A stretch of DNA of 64,000 bases from Desulfuromonadales bacterium (GCA_013349405.1 DUZS01000004.1:30726-94725); one strand, 5' to 3'; shown: positions 53,736 to 62,104, counted from the stretch's first letter. Notes: generated by a model from the sequence alone, not told the origin. Translations and numbers: made by a program.

Positions 53736-54977
53736 ATGAAAAGTAAGCATGACCTTGATGACGATGATATGATTGAAGAGGTTGAAGAAGTCGATGATAG
53801 TGGCTTTGCCGAGTTGTTTGAACAGAGCGGCAGTCAGGGGAGAAGCTGGCTGGAGCCTGGTCAGAAACTGACCGGGACGGTGCTGAAGATCGGTACAGAA
53901 TGGATCTTTATGGATACCGGCCAGAAGGGGGAGGGGGTTATAGAGCGGAAGGAGTTTCTTGATAGTGATGGTACTGTCACCGTCAAGGAAGGCGATGCCA
54001 TCTCCGCATATTTCCTTTCGTCCAGTAATGGCGAAATGCGCTTCACCAGCAGAATCGGCGGCGGCGCTTCAAGTGGTGGCGGGACTGCTCAGCTTGAACA
54101 GGCGTGGCAGGCGGGCGTACCGGTGGAGGGTGTCGTCGAAAAAGAAATCAAAGGCGGCTATGAGATTAAACTGGGCGGTTCCGCCCGGGCATTCTGCCCC
54201 TATTCACAGATTTCCCTGCGCCGCGTTGAGAACCCCGAGGCGCTCATCGGCACCCGCTTGACGTTTCAGATCAGCGAATATGCCGAGAATGGCCGTAACA
54301 TCATTGTTTCGCGACGCTCCCTGCTTGAAGAGGAACAGCGTCGCCTGAAGGATGAAGCACAGGCAGGGATAAGCGTCGGGATGACAGTGAGCGGCACGGT
54401 AACGTCACTGCAGGATTACGGTGCATTTGTCGACATAGGCGGGCTGGAAGGACTGATTCCGGTATCCGAAATCGCCTGGAACCGGGTCAAAGATGTGCGC
54501 GAGGTGCTGAGTGTCGGCCAGCAGCTGAAAGTCGTTATCAAATCCATTGACACGGACAAGGATCGAATTTCCCTCAGTCTCAAGGATACTCTGGCTGACC
54601 CGTGGGATCAGGTGCCGGTAAATTTTCCTGAAGGTTCGTTCCACGCCGGCACCGTCGCACGGCTTGATACTTTTGGCGCCTTCGTTACCCTGCGTGACGG
54701 TGTTGATGGTCTGCTGCATATATCAAAGCTCGGTTCGGGCAAGCGTATCAATCACCCGCGAGAAGTTGTTAAAGAGGGTGAGCAGCTTGAAGTTAAAATC
54801 GAGAGCATTGACCTCACCAATCGCCGCCTGTCGCTGGCTCTGGCCGGTCCTGCACGCGCCGCCGCAGAAGAAGAGGCCACATTGTCAGAATTTCGTCGTC
54901 AGAGTGACGATGCCCCGAAAGGGATGGGAACGCTGGCTGATATGATACGAACAAAAAAACAGCGGAGTAATAAATAA
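53736..54977 (+). CDS. Multi-S1-domain RNA-binding protein
   Basis: The 413-residue protein has an acidic N-terminus (DLDDDDMIEEVEEVDD) and four S1 or S1-like domains at about 37-105, 115-185, 200-275 and 290-360. The third and fourth are typical (SLQDYGAFVDIGGLEGLIP; LDTFGAFVTLRDGVDGLL). It is shorter than ribosomal protein S1 of E. coli (six domains), so it is a bS1-like paralogue that may bind mRNA or assist translation. AGGAG is ten bases from ATG 53736; GTG 53730 is an alternative start. It is followed 3 bases later by a cysteine-cluster gene. Confidence 0.8.
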   Translation: MKSKHDLDDDDMIEEVEEVDDSGFAELFEQSGSQGRSWLEPGQKLTGTVLKIGTEWIFMDTGQKGEGVIERKEFLDSDGTVTVKEGDAISAYFLSSSNGEMRFTSRIGGGASSGGGTAQLEQAWQAGVPVEGVVEKEIKGGYEIKLGGSARAFCPYSQISLRRVENPEALIGTRLTFQISEYAENGRNIIVSRRSLLEEEQRRLKDEAQAGISVGMTVSGTVTSLQDYGAFVDIGGLEGLIPVSEIAWNRVKDVREVLSVGQQLKVVIKSIDTDKDRISLSLKDTLADPWDQVPVNFPEGSFHAGTVARLDTFGAFVTLRDGVDGLLHISKLGSGKRINHPREVVKEGEQLEVKIESIDLTNRRLSLALAGPARAAAEEEATLSEFRRQSDDAPKGMGTLADMIRTKKQRSNK

Positions 54978-54980
54978 ACT

Positions 54981-55283
54981 ATGGCTGATTGTTCCCATAC
55001 ATCGACTGATTGGGACCGCCGTTGCAAGCAGTGCGGGAGCTGCTGTTTCGAAAAAATAGAAGACGAGCGGGGTAATATATTTTATATGCAGTCCGCCTGT
55101 CGTTTTCTTGATATTGGCAGTCGCCGCTGCAAGATTTATGAGCGTCGTTTCGAGATCAATCCGGGCTGTGTACAGCTGACACCGGAGCTGGTGCAGAGTC
55201 TGCGCTGGCTCCCCCGTAGTTGCGGTTATCGTCGTAAAAGTGATGAACCGGTTACTGCTCCGAAAAAAAGCAGAAAGAGATAG
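54981..55283 (+). CDS. YkgJ-family cysteine cluster protein
   Basis: A 100-residue protein with the N-terminal RRCKQCGSCCF (CxxCxxCC) and later cysteines in SACRFLDI, RRCKIYE, NPGCVQL and RSCGYR, matching the UPF0153/YkgJ metal-binding family. The function is not established. The C-terminus is basic (APKKSRKR). It starts 3 bases after the S1-domain gene, so the two are probably co-transcribed. Confidence 0.8.
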   Translation: MADCSHTSTDWDRRCKQCGSCCFEKIEDERGNIFYMQSACRFLDIGSRRCKIYERRFEINPGCVQLTPELVQSLRWLPRSCGYRRKSDEPVTAPKKSRKR

Positions 55284-55305
55284 CAATTTCATCGGGGTGC
55301 CGCAG

Positions 55306-56190
55306 CTAGACTGCTCCTGTGAAATTCAGCCCCTCGACAAGATCCACTACCACTTCGGCACGGTTCAGGGTGTAAATGTGCACTCCCGGAACCCCTGCTG
55401 CCAGCAGTTCCTGAGCCTGGCGCCGGGCGTGGGCAACGCCGACTTTTTGCACCGCCGCTGCACCTCCCGCCTGATCAGCCTGTTCCAGTTCGGCAAGAAA
55501 CTCTGCCGGTATGGTCGCACCGCAGAGGGAAACAATTCGTTTAATCACCTTCAGGCTGACGACCGGCAGAATACCGGGGATGATCGGCCTGGTGACTCCG
55601 GCAGCGCGGGCCCGCGTCACAAAGTCATAATAGAGGTTATTGTCAAAGAACAGCTGTGTGACGGCAAAGTCTGCACCCCTCTCGAATTTCAGTTTCAAAT
55701 AAGAGAGATCCGCCACCGCAGATGCCGCCTCCGGGTGAACTTCCGGGTACCCGGCAACTCCGATGCCCATGGCAGGGAATGATGACCGGATAAGACTGAC
55801 CAGGTCGGAGGCATACTGCAAGGGGGAGGGGAGGGGGGTCTCAACGGAACCATCCTGCGGCAGGTCGCCGCGCAAAGCGAGAACATTGCTGACGCCGGCC
55901 GCGGCAAGACCGTGCAGAAACTGGCTGACTTCGCTGGTGTTTGAACCGAGACAGGTCAGATGTGCCATGGTTTCAATGCCATATTCCTGTTGGATTCGGG
56001 AGACTATTTCAAGCGAATCGATGTTGGTACTTCCCCCGGCTCCATAGGTCACAGAGGCAAACAGCGGCTTCAATACGGCAAGCCGTTGCACGGTCCTGAA
56101 AAAACCGGGCCAGTCTTCACGTGTTTTTGGCGGGAAATATTCAAGTGAGATGAATTGTGTCGCCGGATTGATGATGTCAATGATTTTCAT
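55306..56190 (-). CDS. metF: 5,10-methylenetetrahydrofolate reductase
   Basis: This FAD enzyme makes 5-methyl-THF for methionine synthesis. The 294-residue TIM-barrel protein opens with FISLEYFPPKT (the catalytic Glu region), ASVTYGAGGST, the folate-binding ALRGDLP and the C-terminal GVPGVHIYTLNR, the standard MetF set. It converges with the YkgJ-family gene. In acetate-oxidising or C1-using anaerobes MetF can also serve C1 transfer, but no partner genes are present here. Confidence 0.95.
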   Translation of the reverse strand: MKIIDIINPATQFISLEYFPPKTREDWPGFFRTVQRLAVLKPLFASVTYGAGGSTNIDSLEIVSRIQQEYGIETMAHLTCLGSNTSEVSQFLHGLAAAGVSNVLALRGDLPQDGSVETPLPSPLQYASDLVSLIRSSFPAMGIGVAGYPEVHPEAASAVADLSYLKLKFERGADFAVTQLFFDNNLYYDFVTRARAAGVTRPIIPGILPVVSLKVIKRIVSLCGATIPAEFLAELEQADQAGGAAAVQKVGVAHARRQAQELLAAGVPGVHIYTLNRAEVVVDLVEGLNFTGAV

Positions 56191-56288
56191 GGTTCTCCAC
56201 TAAAGTTCAGGCAGCTCGAATTTAAGAGTTCTCTTTTACCTAAAATTTAAAACAAATAGCAATAGAAGATTCATTCAGGATTTTTGAT

Positions 56289-56318
56289 TTGACAGCGTGC
56301 AAGCGGATAACGTATACA
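56289..56318 (+). promoter_or_regulatory. Sigma-70-type promoter for the DUF815 ATPase gene
   Basis: Consensus TTGACA (56289-56294), 18 bases, TATACA (56313-56318), 74 bases before the start codon in the divergent metF gap. Confidence 0.65.
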
Positions 56319-56391
56319 GAAACCCCGATTTTCAGACAGTTAGAGGTTTTGAAGTTCTATATTACAAATTGTAGAAGAGAGAGATGAAACT

Positions 56392-57279
56392 ATGTTTAAC
56401 TTGAAACCTGATGTTGTTGCGCGACTCGAACGGGTATTGAGTTCTGTTGAAATGCTGCTCCCCAAAGCGATTGCGCCGATCGACTGGGAACATTGCCCTG
56501 CGGCAAACTGGCGGCGCCACTCCTTCTCCGGCTATCTTGAGCCGGTTCGTGTCACCGACACAACAACGCTGAAGGAACTGCTTGGAATCGAGGAACAAAA
56601 AGAAGTTATGGTGAATAATACCCGCCAGTTTCTTGCCGGTCTGCCGGCAAACAACGCCCTGCTTTGGGGTTCGCGTGGTTCCGGTAAATCTTCTCTGGTC
56701 AAAGCAATTTTAAACGAATTTGCGCCGCAGGGGCTCCGCTTTATTCAGGTGGAAAAGGAAGATCTGATTTATCTTTCTGAAATATTCAACGCCGTTGAAA
56801 ACCAGCCGTACCGCTTTATCCTGCTCTGTGATGACCTGACCTTTGAAGTGGGCGAATTGAGTTACAAGATGCTGAAAAGCGCTCTGGACGGTTCGGTGTA
56901 TTCTGCTCCTGAAAATGTCCTGATTTATGTCACCTCAAATCGCCGTCACCTCCTGCCGGAATATGAATCAGACCATCTTGGCGGGAAATTTGTCAAAGGT
57001 GAACTACAACAGAGTGAAGCGATGGAAGAAAAAGTATCTCTCTCTGACCGTTTCGGAATATGGGTGGCTTTCTATGCATTTTCTCAGGATCGGTACATTG
57101 ATGCGGTAAAACTGAATTTTGAGAAAGAAACCTCACTCCGCAACGTCCAGATTCCGTGGAGCAACGAAATAGAGCGCGACGCAATTCAGTGGTCACATGA
57201 CAAAAGCAAACGCTGTGGCCGGACTGCATACCAGTTTGCCAAAAACTGGGTAGGGCGGTACCTGCTTGCAAAAAAATAA
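56392..57279 (+). CDS. DUF815-family AAA+ ATPase
   Basis: The 295-residue protein matches the DUF815 AAA family. Walker A is GSRGSGKSS (93-101), Walker B is RFILLCDDLTFE, and sensor-type residues lie in VLIYVTSNRRHLLPE. The N-terminal about 60 residues (CPAANWRRH) are typical of the group. Its cellular role is unknown. It precedes the aminotransferase by 45 bases with its own promoter upstream. Confidence 0.85.
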   Translation: MFNLKPDVVARLERVLSSVEMLLPKAIAPIDWEHCPAANWRRHSFSGYLEPVRVTDTTTLKELLGIEEQKEVMVNNTRQFLAGLPANNALLWGSRGSGKSSLVKAILNEFAPQGLRFIQVEKEDLIYLSEIFNAVENQPYRFILLCDDLTFEVGELSYKMLKSALDGSVYSAPENVLIYVTSNRRHLLPEYESDHLGGKFVKGELQQSEAMEEKVSLSDRFGIWVAFYAFSQDRYIDAVKLNFEKETSLRNVQIPWSNEIERDAIQWSHDKSKRCGRTAYQFAKNWVGRYLLAKK

Positions 57280-57324
57280 TATTTCACGTACGTTGCCATT
57301 TATAAAAAATCCAGGAGGATGACG

Positions 57325-58629
57325 ATGAACCCATTAGCACAAGAACTGAATGATCTGCTTGCCAAGCACAATCCACATGTTTTGGAAATGTTGTCTGATC
57401 TCGGCAAGAACCTCTTTTTTCCAAAAGGGATTCTGACCCAATCGGCCGAAGCAAAAGAAAAGGCGCACAAATATAATGCCACGATAGGTATTGCAACCGA
57501 GAACGGCGGACCGATGTTCCTGCAATGCATTCAGGACAAGCTCTCCGCCTTTGACCCAAAGGACATCTATCCCTACGCTCCACCCGCCGGCAAACCGGAA
57601 CTGCGCGCGCTCTGGACCGAAAAGATGCTGCGGGAAAACCCCAGTCAGCAGGGTAAGCATTTTAGCAACCCCATCGTTACCAATGCGTTGACCCACGGGC
57701 TTTCCATCGTTGGAGACATGTTTGTCGATAAAGGTGATCACCTGATTCTTCCCGATATGCTCTGGGGTAATTATAACCTGACGTTTGGTACCTGTAACGG
57801 AGCAACCGTCAAAAAATTTGAGACATTCACAAGCAGCGGCGGTTTTAATGTTGATGCATTCAGGTCAACCCTGCAAGCCAGCGCCAAAGAAAAAGGGAAG
57901 GTCGTTGTTCTCCTTAACTTTCCCAATAATCCAAGCGGTTATACCCCGACTGTTGCAGAAGGTGATGCCCTTGTAGCGGCGATGCTGGAAGTTGCCAAAG
58001 CCGGATGCAATGTCGTAGCCATTGCTGATGATGCCTATTTTGGACTTTTCTATGAAGACAGCCTCAAGGAATCACTGTTCGGCAAGTTTGCCAACCTTCA
58101 TCCGCGCATTCTGGCTATCAAACTTGATGGCGCCACCAAAGAGGAATTCGTCTGGGGCTTCCGTACCGGTTTCATTACCTTTGCTGATGGCAACAGCGCA
58201 GAAAACGCGCCAGTCATGACGGCTCTGGAAAAAAAGGCGATGGGTATCATCCGTGCCAAAATTTCCAACTGCCCTCACCCGTCACAGACCTTCGTCATTG
58301 AGGCGCTTCGTTCACCGCAGTTTTTGGCCCAGAAGGAAGAAAAGTTTCAGGTCATGAAGGGACGCGCCCTGAAAACCAAGGCAGTCCTTAACAGTAGCAA
58401 ATACGAGAAAGCCTGGGATTACTACCCGTTCAACTCCGGGTACTTCATGTGCCTGAAGCTCAAAACGGTTGACGCCGAAAAACTGCGCGTTCATTTATTG
58501 GATAAGTACGGCGTTGGTGCCATTTCCACTACCAAGACCGACCTGCGTATCGCGTTCTCCTGCATTGCCGAAGAGAATATTCAGGAACTGTTTGATATTG
58601 TTTACCAGGGAGTTCAGGACCTGGCCTGA
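57325..58629 (+). CDS. PLP-dependent class I/II aminotransferase
   Basis: A 434-residue fold-type I aminotransferase. The substrate-site asparagine and aspartate appear in LLNFPNNPSGYTPT and VAIADDAYFGL. The PLP lysine is expected in KLDGATKEEFVWGFR, and the C-terminal arginine in TDLRIAFSCI. AGGAGG at 57313-57318 puts the preferred start at ATG 57325 rather than the abutting ATG 57319. The amino donor and acceptor cannot be read from the sequence. It ends at a strong terminator. Confidence 0.85.
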   Translation: MNPLAQELNDLLAKHNPHVLEMLSDLGKNLFFPKGILTQSAEAKEKAHKYNATIGIATENGGPMFLQCIQDKLSAFDPKDIYPYAPPAGKPELRALWTEKMLRENPSQQGKHFSNPIVTNALTHGLSIVGDMFVDKGDHLILPDMLWGNYNLTFGTCNGATVKKFETFTSSGGFNVDAFRSTLQASAKEKGKVVVLLNFPNNPSGYTPTVAEGDALVAAMLEVAKAGCNVVAIADDAYFGLFYEDSLKESLFGKFANLHPRILAIKLDGATKEEFVWGFRTGFITFADGNSAENAPVMTALEKKAMGIIRAKISNCPHPSQTFVIEALRSPQFLAQKEEKFQVMKGRALKTKAVLNSSKYEKAWDYYPFNSGYFMCLKLKTVDAEKLRVHLLDKYGVGAISTTKTDLRIAFSCIAEENIQELFDIVYQGVQDLA

Positions 58630-58653
58630 TTGTTTTATTGAATCCCTTTGGGT

Positions 58654-58684
58654 AAATACCCCGCCGCTTGCGGCGGGGTATTTT
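58654..58684 (+). terminator. Rho-independent terminator after the aminotransferase gene
   Basis: A 13-bp perfect stem (58654-58666 with 58671-58683) with a G+C-rich core and 4-base loop, followed by TTTTATT. Confidence 0.92.
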
Positions 58685-58758
58685 ATTGGGGCTTTACTGC
58701 AATTACTCCTTCCATTTTTTCCCTCAGTAATTCTGTAGGCTCACCATTTACCTCTTTT

Positions 58759-59790
58759 TTACATAAGCCAACGTTTTTTCATAAGAAGATATGAGCCGCA
58801 TAATGATGCCACTCCGAAAAGCAGCAGATAGAGCCATTCCCTGGATAGATTCGATATGCAGCCGCCATCGAGAAGAATTGATTTAATCGGTTCATACAGC
58901 TGATACGAAGGTAAAAACGGGGCAACGGCAGTCAGTTTTTGTGAAAAATCTGATAGTGCAGAAGGGAGCAGGTGAGGAAGATAGAACATGACGCCCAATG
59001 TTCTGGCGCTGGCCTGATTGCGGCATAAAAACCCCAGAAGAATCCCGTACGAACTGAAGCAGAAGCTGCCGACAGTTATAATTGCAACGTAGCTCAAAAC
59101 ATTTCCCGGTTCGAATTTCCCGAGGAGGTGGAGCAGCAGAACAGCGGACAGTATCAGCAACATACCGGAGAGTACTTTGGCAATAAGCCACTCAATTTCG
59201 CGTATCGGTGTCTGTAACAGCGCCAGCAGCAATTTTTTTTCTTTTTCTTCGGCAACTTGTGCGGGCATAATAATGAAACCGACCAGTAACACCAACATGA
59301 GAATCCAGGTGGGGAGCGTCTGTTTCTGAATCCCGCCTTCCTGCAGCGGCGTGACATCTGAAATCCAACTATTGTTTTTCCCTTCTACCGCTTTTTGTAA
59401 TGCGGAAAAACTCTCAACTATTGAAAGTGCCTGAAGAGACTCTTTTTTCAACACGACAAGAACCACGCTCTGCTTCTCTTGCCCGTCTCGTAACAACAAC
59501 CCGTCAATTTTTTTCTCTTTAACCCACTGTTTACCCTCAGCTTCAGTTGACACCGGTAAAAGAGTAAAGAACTGATCTGCTGCCGTGATAGTTTTCACAA
59601 TAGCGGGGGCATACACTTCAGTTTGTATGAGTCCAAGTCTTGTTTTTTTAACATCAGTTCCGGACATATCCACCAATTTTAAAGAAAAAAAGACAAAGAG
59701 AGGGATGAACACAATCAGGAAGATTGTCTTGTTCTTGAATGCGATTGCCAGGTCATTCAGTGTTAATGTCACTATATTTCTGAGCATCAT
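58759..59790 (-). CDS. ABC-2-type transporter permease
   Basis: The 343-residue protein has an N-terminal transmembrane helix (about 24-44), a long extracytoplasmic domain (about 45-165), then five more helices (about 170-335). This is the ABC-2/NatB-like layout. ATG 59790 overlaps the ATPase stop in ATGA. It forms an exporter with the ATPase; the substrate (drug, Na+, lipid or glycan) is not evident. Confidence 0.85.
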   Translation of the reverse strand: MMLRNIVTLTLNDLAIAFKNKTIFLIVFIPLFVFFSLKLVDMSGTDVKKTRLGLIQTEVYAPAIVKTITAADQFFTLLPVSTEAEGKQWVKEKKIDGLLLRDGQEKQSVVLVVLKKESLQALSIVESFSALQKAVEGKNNSWISDVTPLQEGGIQKQTLPTWILMLVLLVGFIIMPAQVAEEKEKKLLLALLQTPIREIEWLIAKVLSGMLLILSAVLLLHLLGKFEPGNVLSYVAIITVGSFCFSSYGILLGFLCRNQASARTLGVMFYLPHLLPSALSDFSQKLTAVAPFLPSYQLYEPIKSILLDGGCISNLSREWLYLLLFGVASLCGSYLLMKKRWLM

Positions 59791-60467
59791 TGGTAAAGTT
59801 TCTCATGTATTTCTGACTGGAAATAGGTGTCGGGCGGGCCATCAAAAACCACGGCTCCGCGATGCAGCATGATAATGCGAGTTGCCAGGGCTTTTAGCTC
59901 TTCAGGCCGATGGGACGTAAACAGGATCGTTTTTCCGGAAGCATGAAACTCTTTAATCATCCGGTAGATTTCATGCGTCATCTCAAAGTCAAGCCCCGAT
60001 GTCGGCTCATCAAAGAGAAGCAACGGCGGATCTGCTAAAAGCGCCCGGCCGATGCTTACCCGTTGCCGCAACCCTTTTGACAAAACCTGCACCTTGCTTT
60101 TTCGAAAGGGGATCAGATCAAATTCCTTCAAAATTTCCTCTACCCGCAGCAAAGGGACACTGAACAGACGGGCGAACAGCTTGAGATTGTAATCAAGGGA
60201 AAAAGAATCGAACAGATTGGGTGTTTCAGGAACAAAGCCAATCTTTCGTACGACCGCCAGGCGATCTTCCAGGTTTATGCCGTCTACCAAAACAGTGCCG
60301 CTGTCGGGAAGATGCCAACCGGCCAGCATTTTTAACAGTGTGGATTTCCCCGCACCATTGTGGCCGATGACGGCAATCAATTCGCCTTTTTCGACCTCAA
60401 GAGTGGTAGAGAGAAGTCCTCTGTTTTCACGGTATGTTTTAGTAAGATCATAAATTTCGATCTGCAT
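59787..60467 (-). CDS. ABC transporter ATPase (ABC-2 exporter)
   Basis: The 226-residue nucleotide-binding domain has Walker A GHNGAGKST, the signature VLSKGLRQR (a variant of LSGGQ), Walker B LLLFDEPTSGLD and the H-loop FTSHRPEE. It pairs with the permease downstream. ATG 60467 is chosen because the in-frame extension to 60554 runs through the terminator hairpin at 60508-60528 and is Cys/Pro-rich without ABC character. Confidence 0.9.
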   Translation of the reverse strand: MQIEIYDLTKTYRENRGLLSTTLEVEKGELIAVIGHNGAGKSTLLKMLAGWHLPDSGTVLVDGINLEDRLAVVRKIGFVPETPNLFDSFSLDYNLKLFARLFSVPLLRVEEILKEFDLIPFRKSKVQVLSKGLRQRVSIGRALLADPPLLLFDEPTSGLDFEMTHEIYRMIKEFHASGKTILFTSHRPEELKALATRIIMLHRGAVVFDGPPDTYFQSEIHEKLYQ

Positions 60468-60507
60468 GGCTGTTTTCCCGATATCCCTGAGGGGTAACAA
60501 ATAATGA

Positions 60508-60528
60508 GAGCGGGGCCCGGCCCCGCTC
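60508..60528 (-). terminator. Terminator of the csbD/small-peptide cassette
   Basis: A 9-bp perfect G+C-rich stem (60508-60516 with 60520-60528), 3-base loop, followed on the minus strand by TCATTATTT. It separates the peptide genes from the ABC transporter. Confidence 0.5.
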
Positions 60529-60575
60529 AATGGCATGCAGCAACAAGCGTGCACGTTGATGAAGCGAGTACATCT

Positions 60576-60641
60576 TTATGTTAATCGCATGATTACAACA
60601 ACTAAAATGACTACAACCAATACTGCGATGATAAATCCCAT
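60576..60641 (-). CDS. 21-residue hydrophobic peptide
   Basis: The peptide MGFIIAVLVVVILVVVI followed by MRLT is a single membrane-spanning helix. An AAAGGAGG ribosome site lies five to six bases before ATG 60641, one of the strongest in the window. It is a near copy of the next upstream peptide (60696-60758), sharing the core IAVLVVVIL. The pair lies downstream of csbD on the same strand. Function unknown; small stress-related membrane peptide or subunit is inference. Confidence 0.6.
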   Translation of the reverse strand: MGFIIAVLVVVILVVVIMRLT

Positions 60642-60695
60642 GATATCCTCCTTTTTAAAGTGTGCTGATGCTTCTCTGAATTAACACCGGGGTGA

Positions 60696-60758
60696 TTAAA
60701 TTACATTTAAAACAATCAGTAAAATAACGACGACCAACACTGCGATCAAGAGTTCCAT
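60696..60758 (-). CDS. 20-residue hydrophobic peptide
   Basis: MELLIAVLVVVILLIVLNVI is one hydrophobic helix with no charged tail. GAGGAGG precedes ATG 60758 by five bases. The shared core with the 21-residue peptide suggests tandem duplication. It starts 32 bases after the csbD stop, consistent with one transcript. Confidence 0.6.
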   Translation of the reverse strand: MELLIAVLVVVILLIVLNVI

Positions 60759-60790
60759 TTTTTCCTCCTCGGTGATGCTCTGCAGTTCAC

Positions 60791-60970
60791 CTAATTCCCT
60801 AATACCTTTTTGATCTGACCCAATTTTCCCTGTATCTTACCGACCGCATTTTCAACGGCACCTTCTGCTCTCAGTTTCGGATTGTCGCTGAGTTTTCCTA
60901 CAAACTCTTTGACCGTGCCTTTTGCTTCGTGAAGTGCACCTTCTGCCTGGTCCCGGGTACTTGATTTCAT
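60791..60970 (-). CDS. csbD: CsbD-family stress protein
   Basis: A 59-residue hydrophilic, helical protein with the CsbD pattern: MKSSTRDQAEGALHEAKG, then KEFVGKLSDNPKL, AEGAVENAVGKIQGKLG. CsbD-like proteins are abundant general-stress proteins in many bacteria, of unknown mechanism. GGAGG lies five bases before ATG 60970. A sigma-54 promoter lies 76 bases upstream, and a CTACACT element (61004-60998 on this strand), resembling a sigma-S -10 box, sits 28 bases upstream. Confidence 0.85.
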   Translation of the reverse strand: MKSSTRDQAEGALHEAKGTVKEFVGKLSDNPKLRAEGAVENAVGKIQGKLGQIKKVLGN

Positions 60971-61045
60971 GGTATCCTCCTTGGGATAACTACTTCGAGT
61001 GTAGCAATAATCATGATCTGCTCATGCACTGCCTGAATAGGTATA

Positions 61046-61063
61046 TGGCAACTAGTGTGCCAG
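61046..61063 (-). promoter_or_regulatory. Sigma-54 promoter for csbD
   Basis: On the minus strand: CTGGCACACTAGTTGCCA, with TGGCAC at -24, TTGC at -12 and exact GG-N10-GC spacing, the best consensus match in the window. It is oriented toward csbD. Confidence 0.8.
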
Positions 61064-61340
61064 CTATGAGCCGGGGGTGTTAGTGATGTAACAATCTGAT
61101 TATAAGGGGAAATAATATGGCCGTAAGGGTGGGGTAAGGGTGATTCTGTCAACGTGAACCGTCATGCATTACGAAACTGTTATATGTGACGGAAATGGGA
61201 GATGGTAAAGATTGACAACAATGTGATAAGGCACACCGGCTCGGCGGGTGCTTTTGCCCGCTGACCGGTGCTGCCGTTGGTTGAATATTCGGTGTTCTCG
61301 CTGTTGGTTTTATGGTTTTATCAAATTGGAGGGTGTAATT
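61064..61340. other. Non-coding gap between csbD and vapC
   Basis: No gene is evident here. It contains an imperfect G+C-rich hairpin (61234-61239 pairing with 61265-61270, inner stem 61244-61248 with 61257-61261) past the vapC stop, without a T run. No enhancer-like palindrome is obvious upstream of the csbD promoter. Confidence 0.5.
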
Positions 61341-61751
61341 CTATGGTTTTAGTACTGTCAATCCTTCAATCCGCTTGAAATCTACCTCATCATAAGTGTA
61401 GGTGGTGGTAATTCCTTTATCCATGCCCCAGAACGCCATGACCGCATCGGCAAATTTGACATTCTTCTCTTCATAGACTTTTAGGGCATTCAGAAAAACC
61501 CCCGCCTGTTCAACCTTTAGCTGTGGTGTATTAATGATCGCTTCGGCAAGTTCCCGAATAGCCTTTTTTGGGTATTTGTAAACTTTCTCCAGAACCCAGA
61601 CAATCTCCAGAATAGTAACCGGAATGACATGTAGCACAAGACCCTTCTCCGGTGCTTTCCGTATCAGGTTCTCAACTGCTTTTGCCTTGAGATCGTCATC
61701 CTGCACCAACATGCGAAGTATAGCGCTGGTGTCTATAAAGGCCCTATTCAT
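61341..61751 (-). CDS. vapC: PIN-domain toxin VapC
   Basis: A 136-residue PIN-domain RNase. Acidic active-site residues appear at D7 (AFIDTSAIL), in LEIVWVLE, in KFADAVMA and near TYDEVDF, the normal PIN quartet layout. ATG 61751 overlaps the antitoxin stop by 8 bases; the longer in-frame start at 61796 lies within vapB. VapC toxins cleave tRNA or rRNA when free of VapB. A housekeeping role for the PIN fold is less likely given the AbrB-type partner. Confidence 0.87.
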   Translation of the reverse strand: MNRAFIDTSAILRMLVQDDDLKAKAVENLIRKAPEKGLVLHVIPVTILEIVWVLEKVYKYPKKAIRELAEAIINTPQLKVEQAGVFLNALKVYEEKNVKFADAVMAFWGMDKGITTTYTYDEVDFKRIEGLTVLKP

Positions 61752-61977
61752 TAACACCCACCCCGCCAGCAATTCCTTTTTCCCGGATTTCGTCAATAGT
61801 CATTCCCATGCTGGGTAGAACACCTTTGAAATCAAAGATGGTTTTACCCCTCCTGAAAAAAACTTGCTCACCGTCCGCATCCATCAGCAGAGTGTCACCC
61901 ACCTCGATATGAAGCTTCTGTCGCACCTCTTTCGGTAATGTAATCTGTCCCTTGGGGAGAACTTTTACAGCAAGCAT
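61744..61977 (-). CDS. vapB: AbrB/MazE-type antitoxin VapB
   Basis: A 77-residue protein with an N-terminal swapped-hairpin DNA-binding domain (VLPKGQITLPKEVRQKL, EVGDTLLM) and a C-terminal tail that should bind and block VapC. AGGAGG lies seven bases before ATG 61977. It should repress its own promoter through the adjacent inverted repeat. Confidence 0.87.
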   Translation of the reverse strand: MLAVKVLPKGQITLPKEVRQKLHIEVGDTLLMDADGEQVFFRRGKTIFDFKGVLPSMGMTIDEIREKGIAGGVGVNE

Positions 61978-62000
61978 ATTGATTCCTCCTATTAGATTTA

Positions 62001-62042
62001 TTCCTACTTACTGATTATGGTAGGAAAGTTGGCAGGTGTCAA
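62001..62042 (-). promoter_or_regulatory. vapBC promoter with overlapping operator
   Basis: On the minus strand TTGACA (62042-62037), 17 bases, CATAAT (62019-62014) is a near-consensus promoter. TTCCTAC (62001-62007) and GTAGGAA (62020-62026) form a 7+12+7 inverted repeat spanning the -10 element, a natural VapB-binding operator. Confidence 0.75.
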
Positions 62043-62069
62043 GCAAACGATATACAGAATAGATATGCA

Positions 62070-62104
62070 AAACCGGGAGCCGCCTTTTCAGCGGCTCCCG
62101 GTTT
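62070..62104. terminator. G+C-rich hairpin upstream of vapBC
   Basis: A 14-bp perfect stem (62070-62083 with 62091-62104) with a 7-base loop. On the minus strand it is followed by TTGC, on the plus strand by CATCTTTAAG. It probably insulates vapBC from the leftward zinc-ribbon gene. Confidence 0.6.

Noticed and set aside
61064..61340. Integron attC site near the recombinase remnant
   Set aside because: The G+C-rich hairpin lacks the paired R'/R'' GTTRRRY boxes; no cassette structure is seen.
62029..62046. GG-N10-GC match (TTGGCAGGTGTCAAGC) on the plus strand
   Set aside because: The -12 is AAGC rather than TTGC, it overlaps the vapBC -35, and no intact rightward gene follows.
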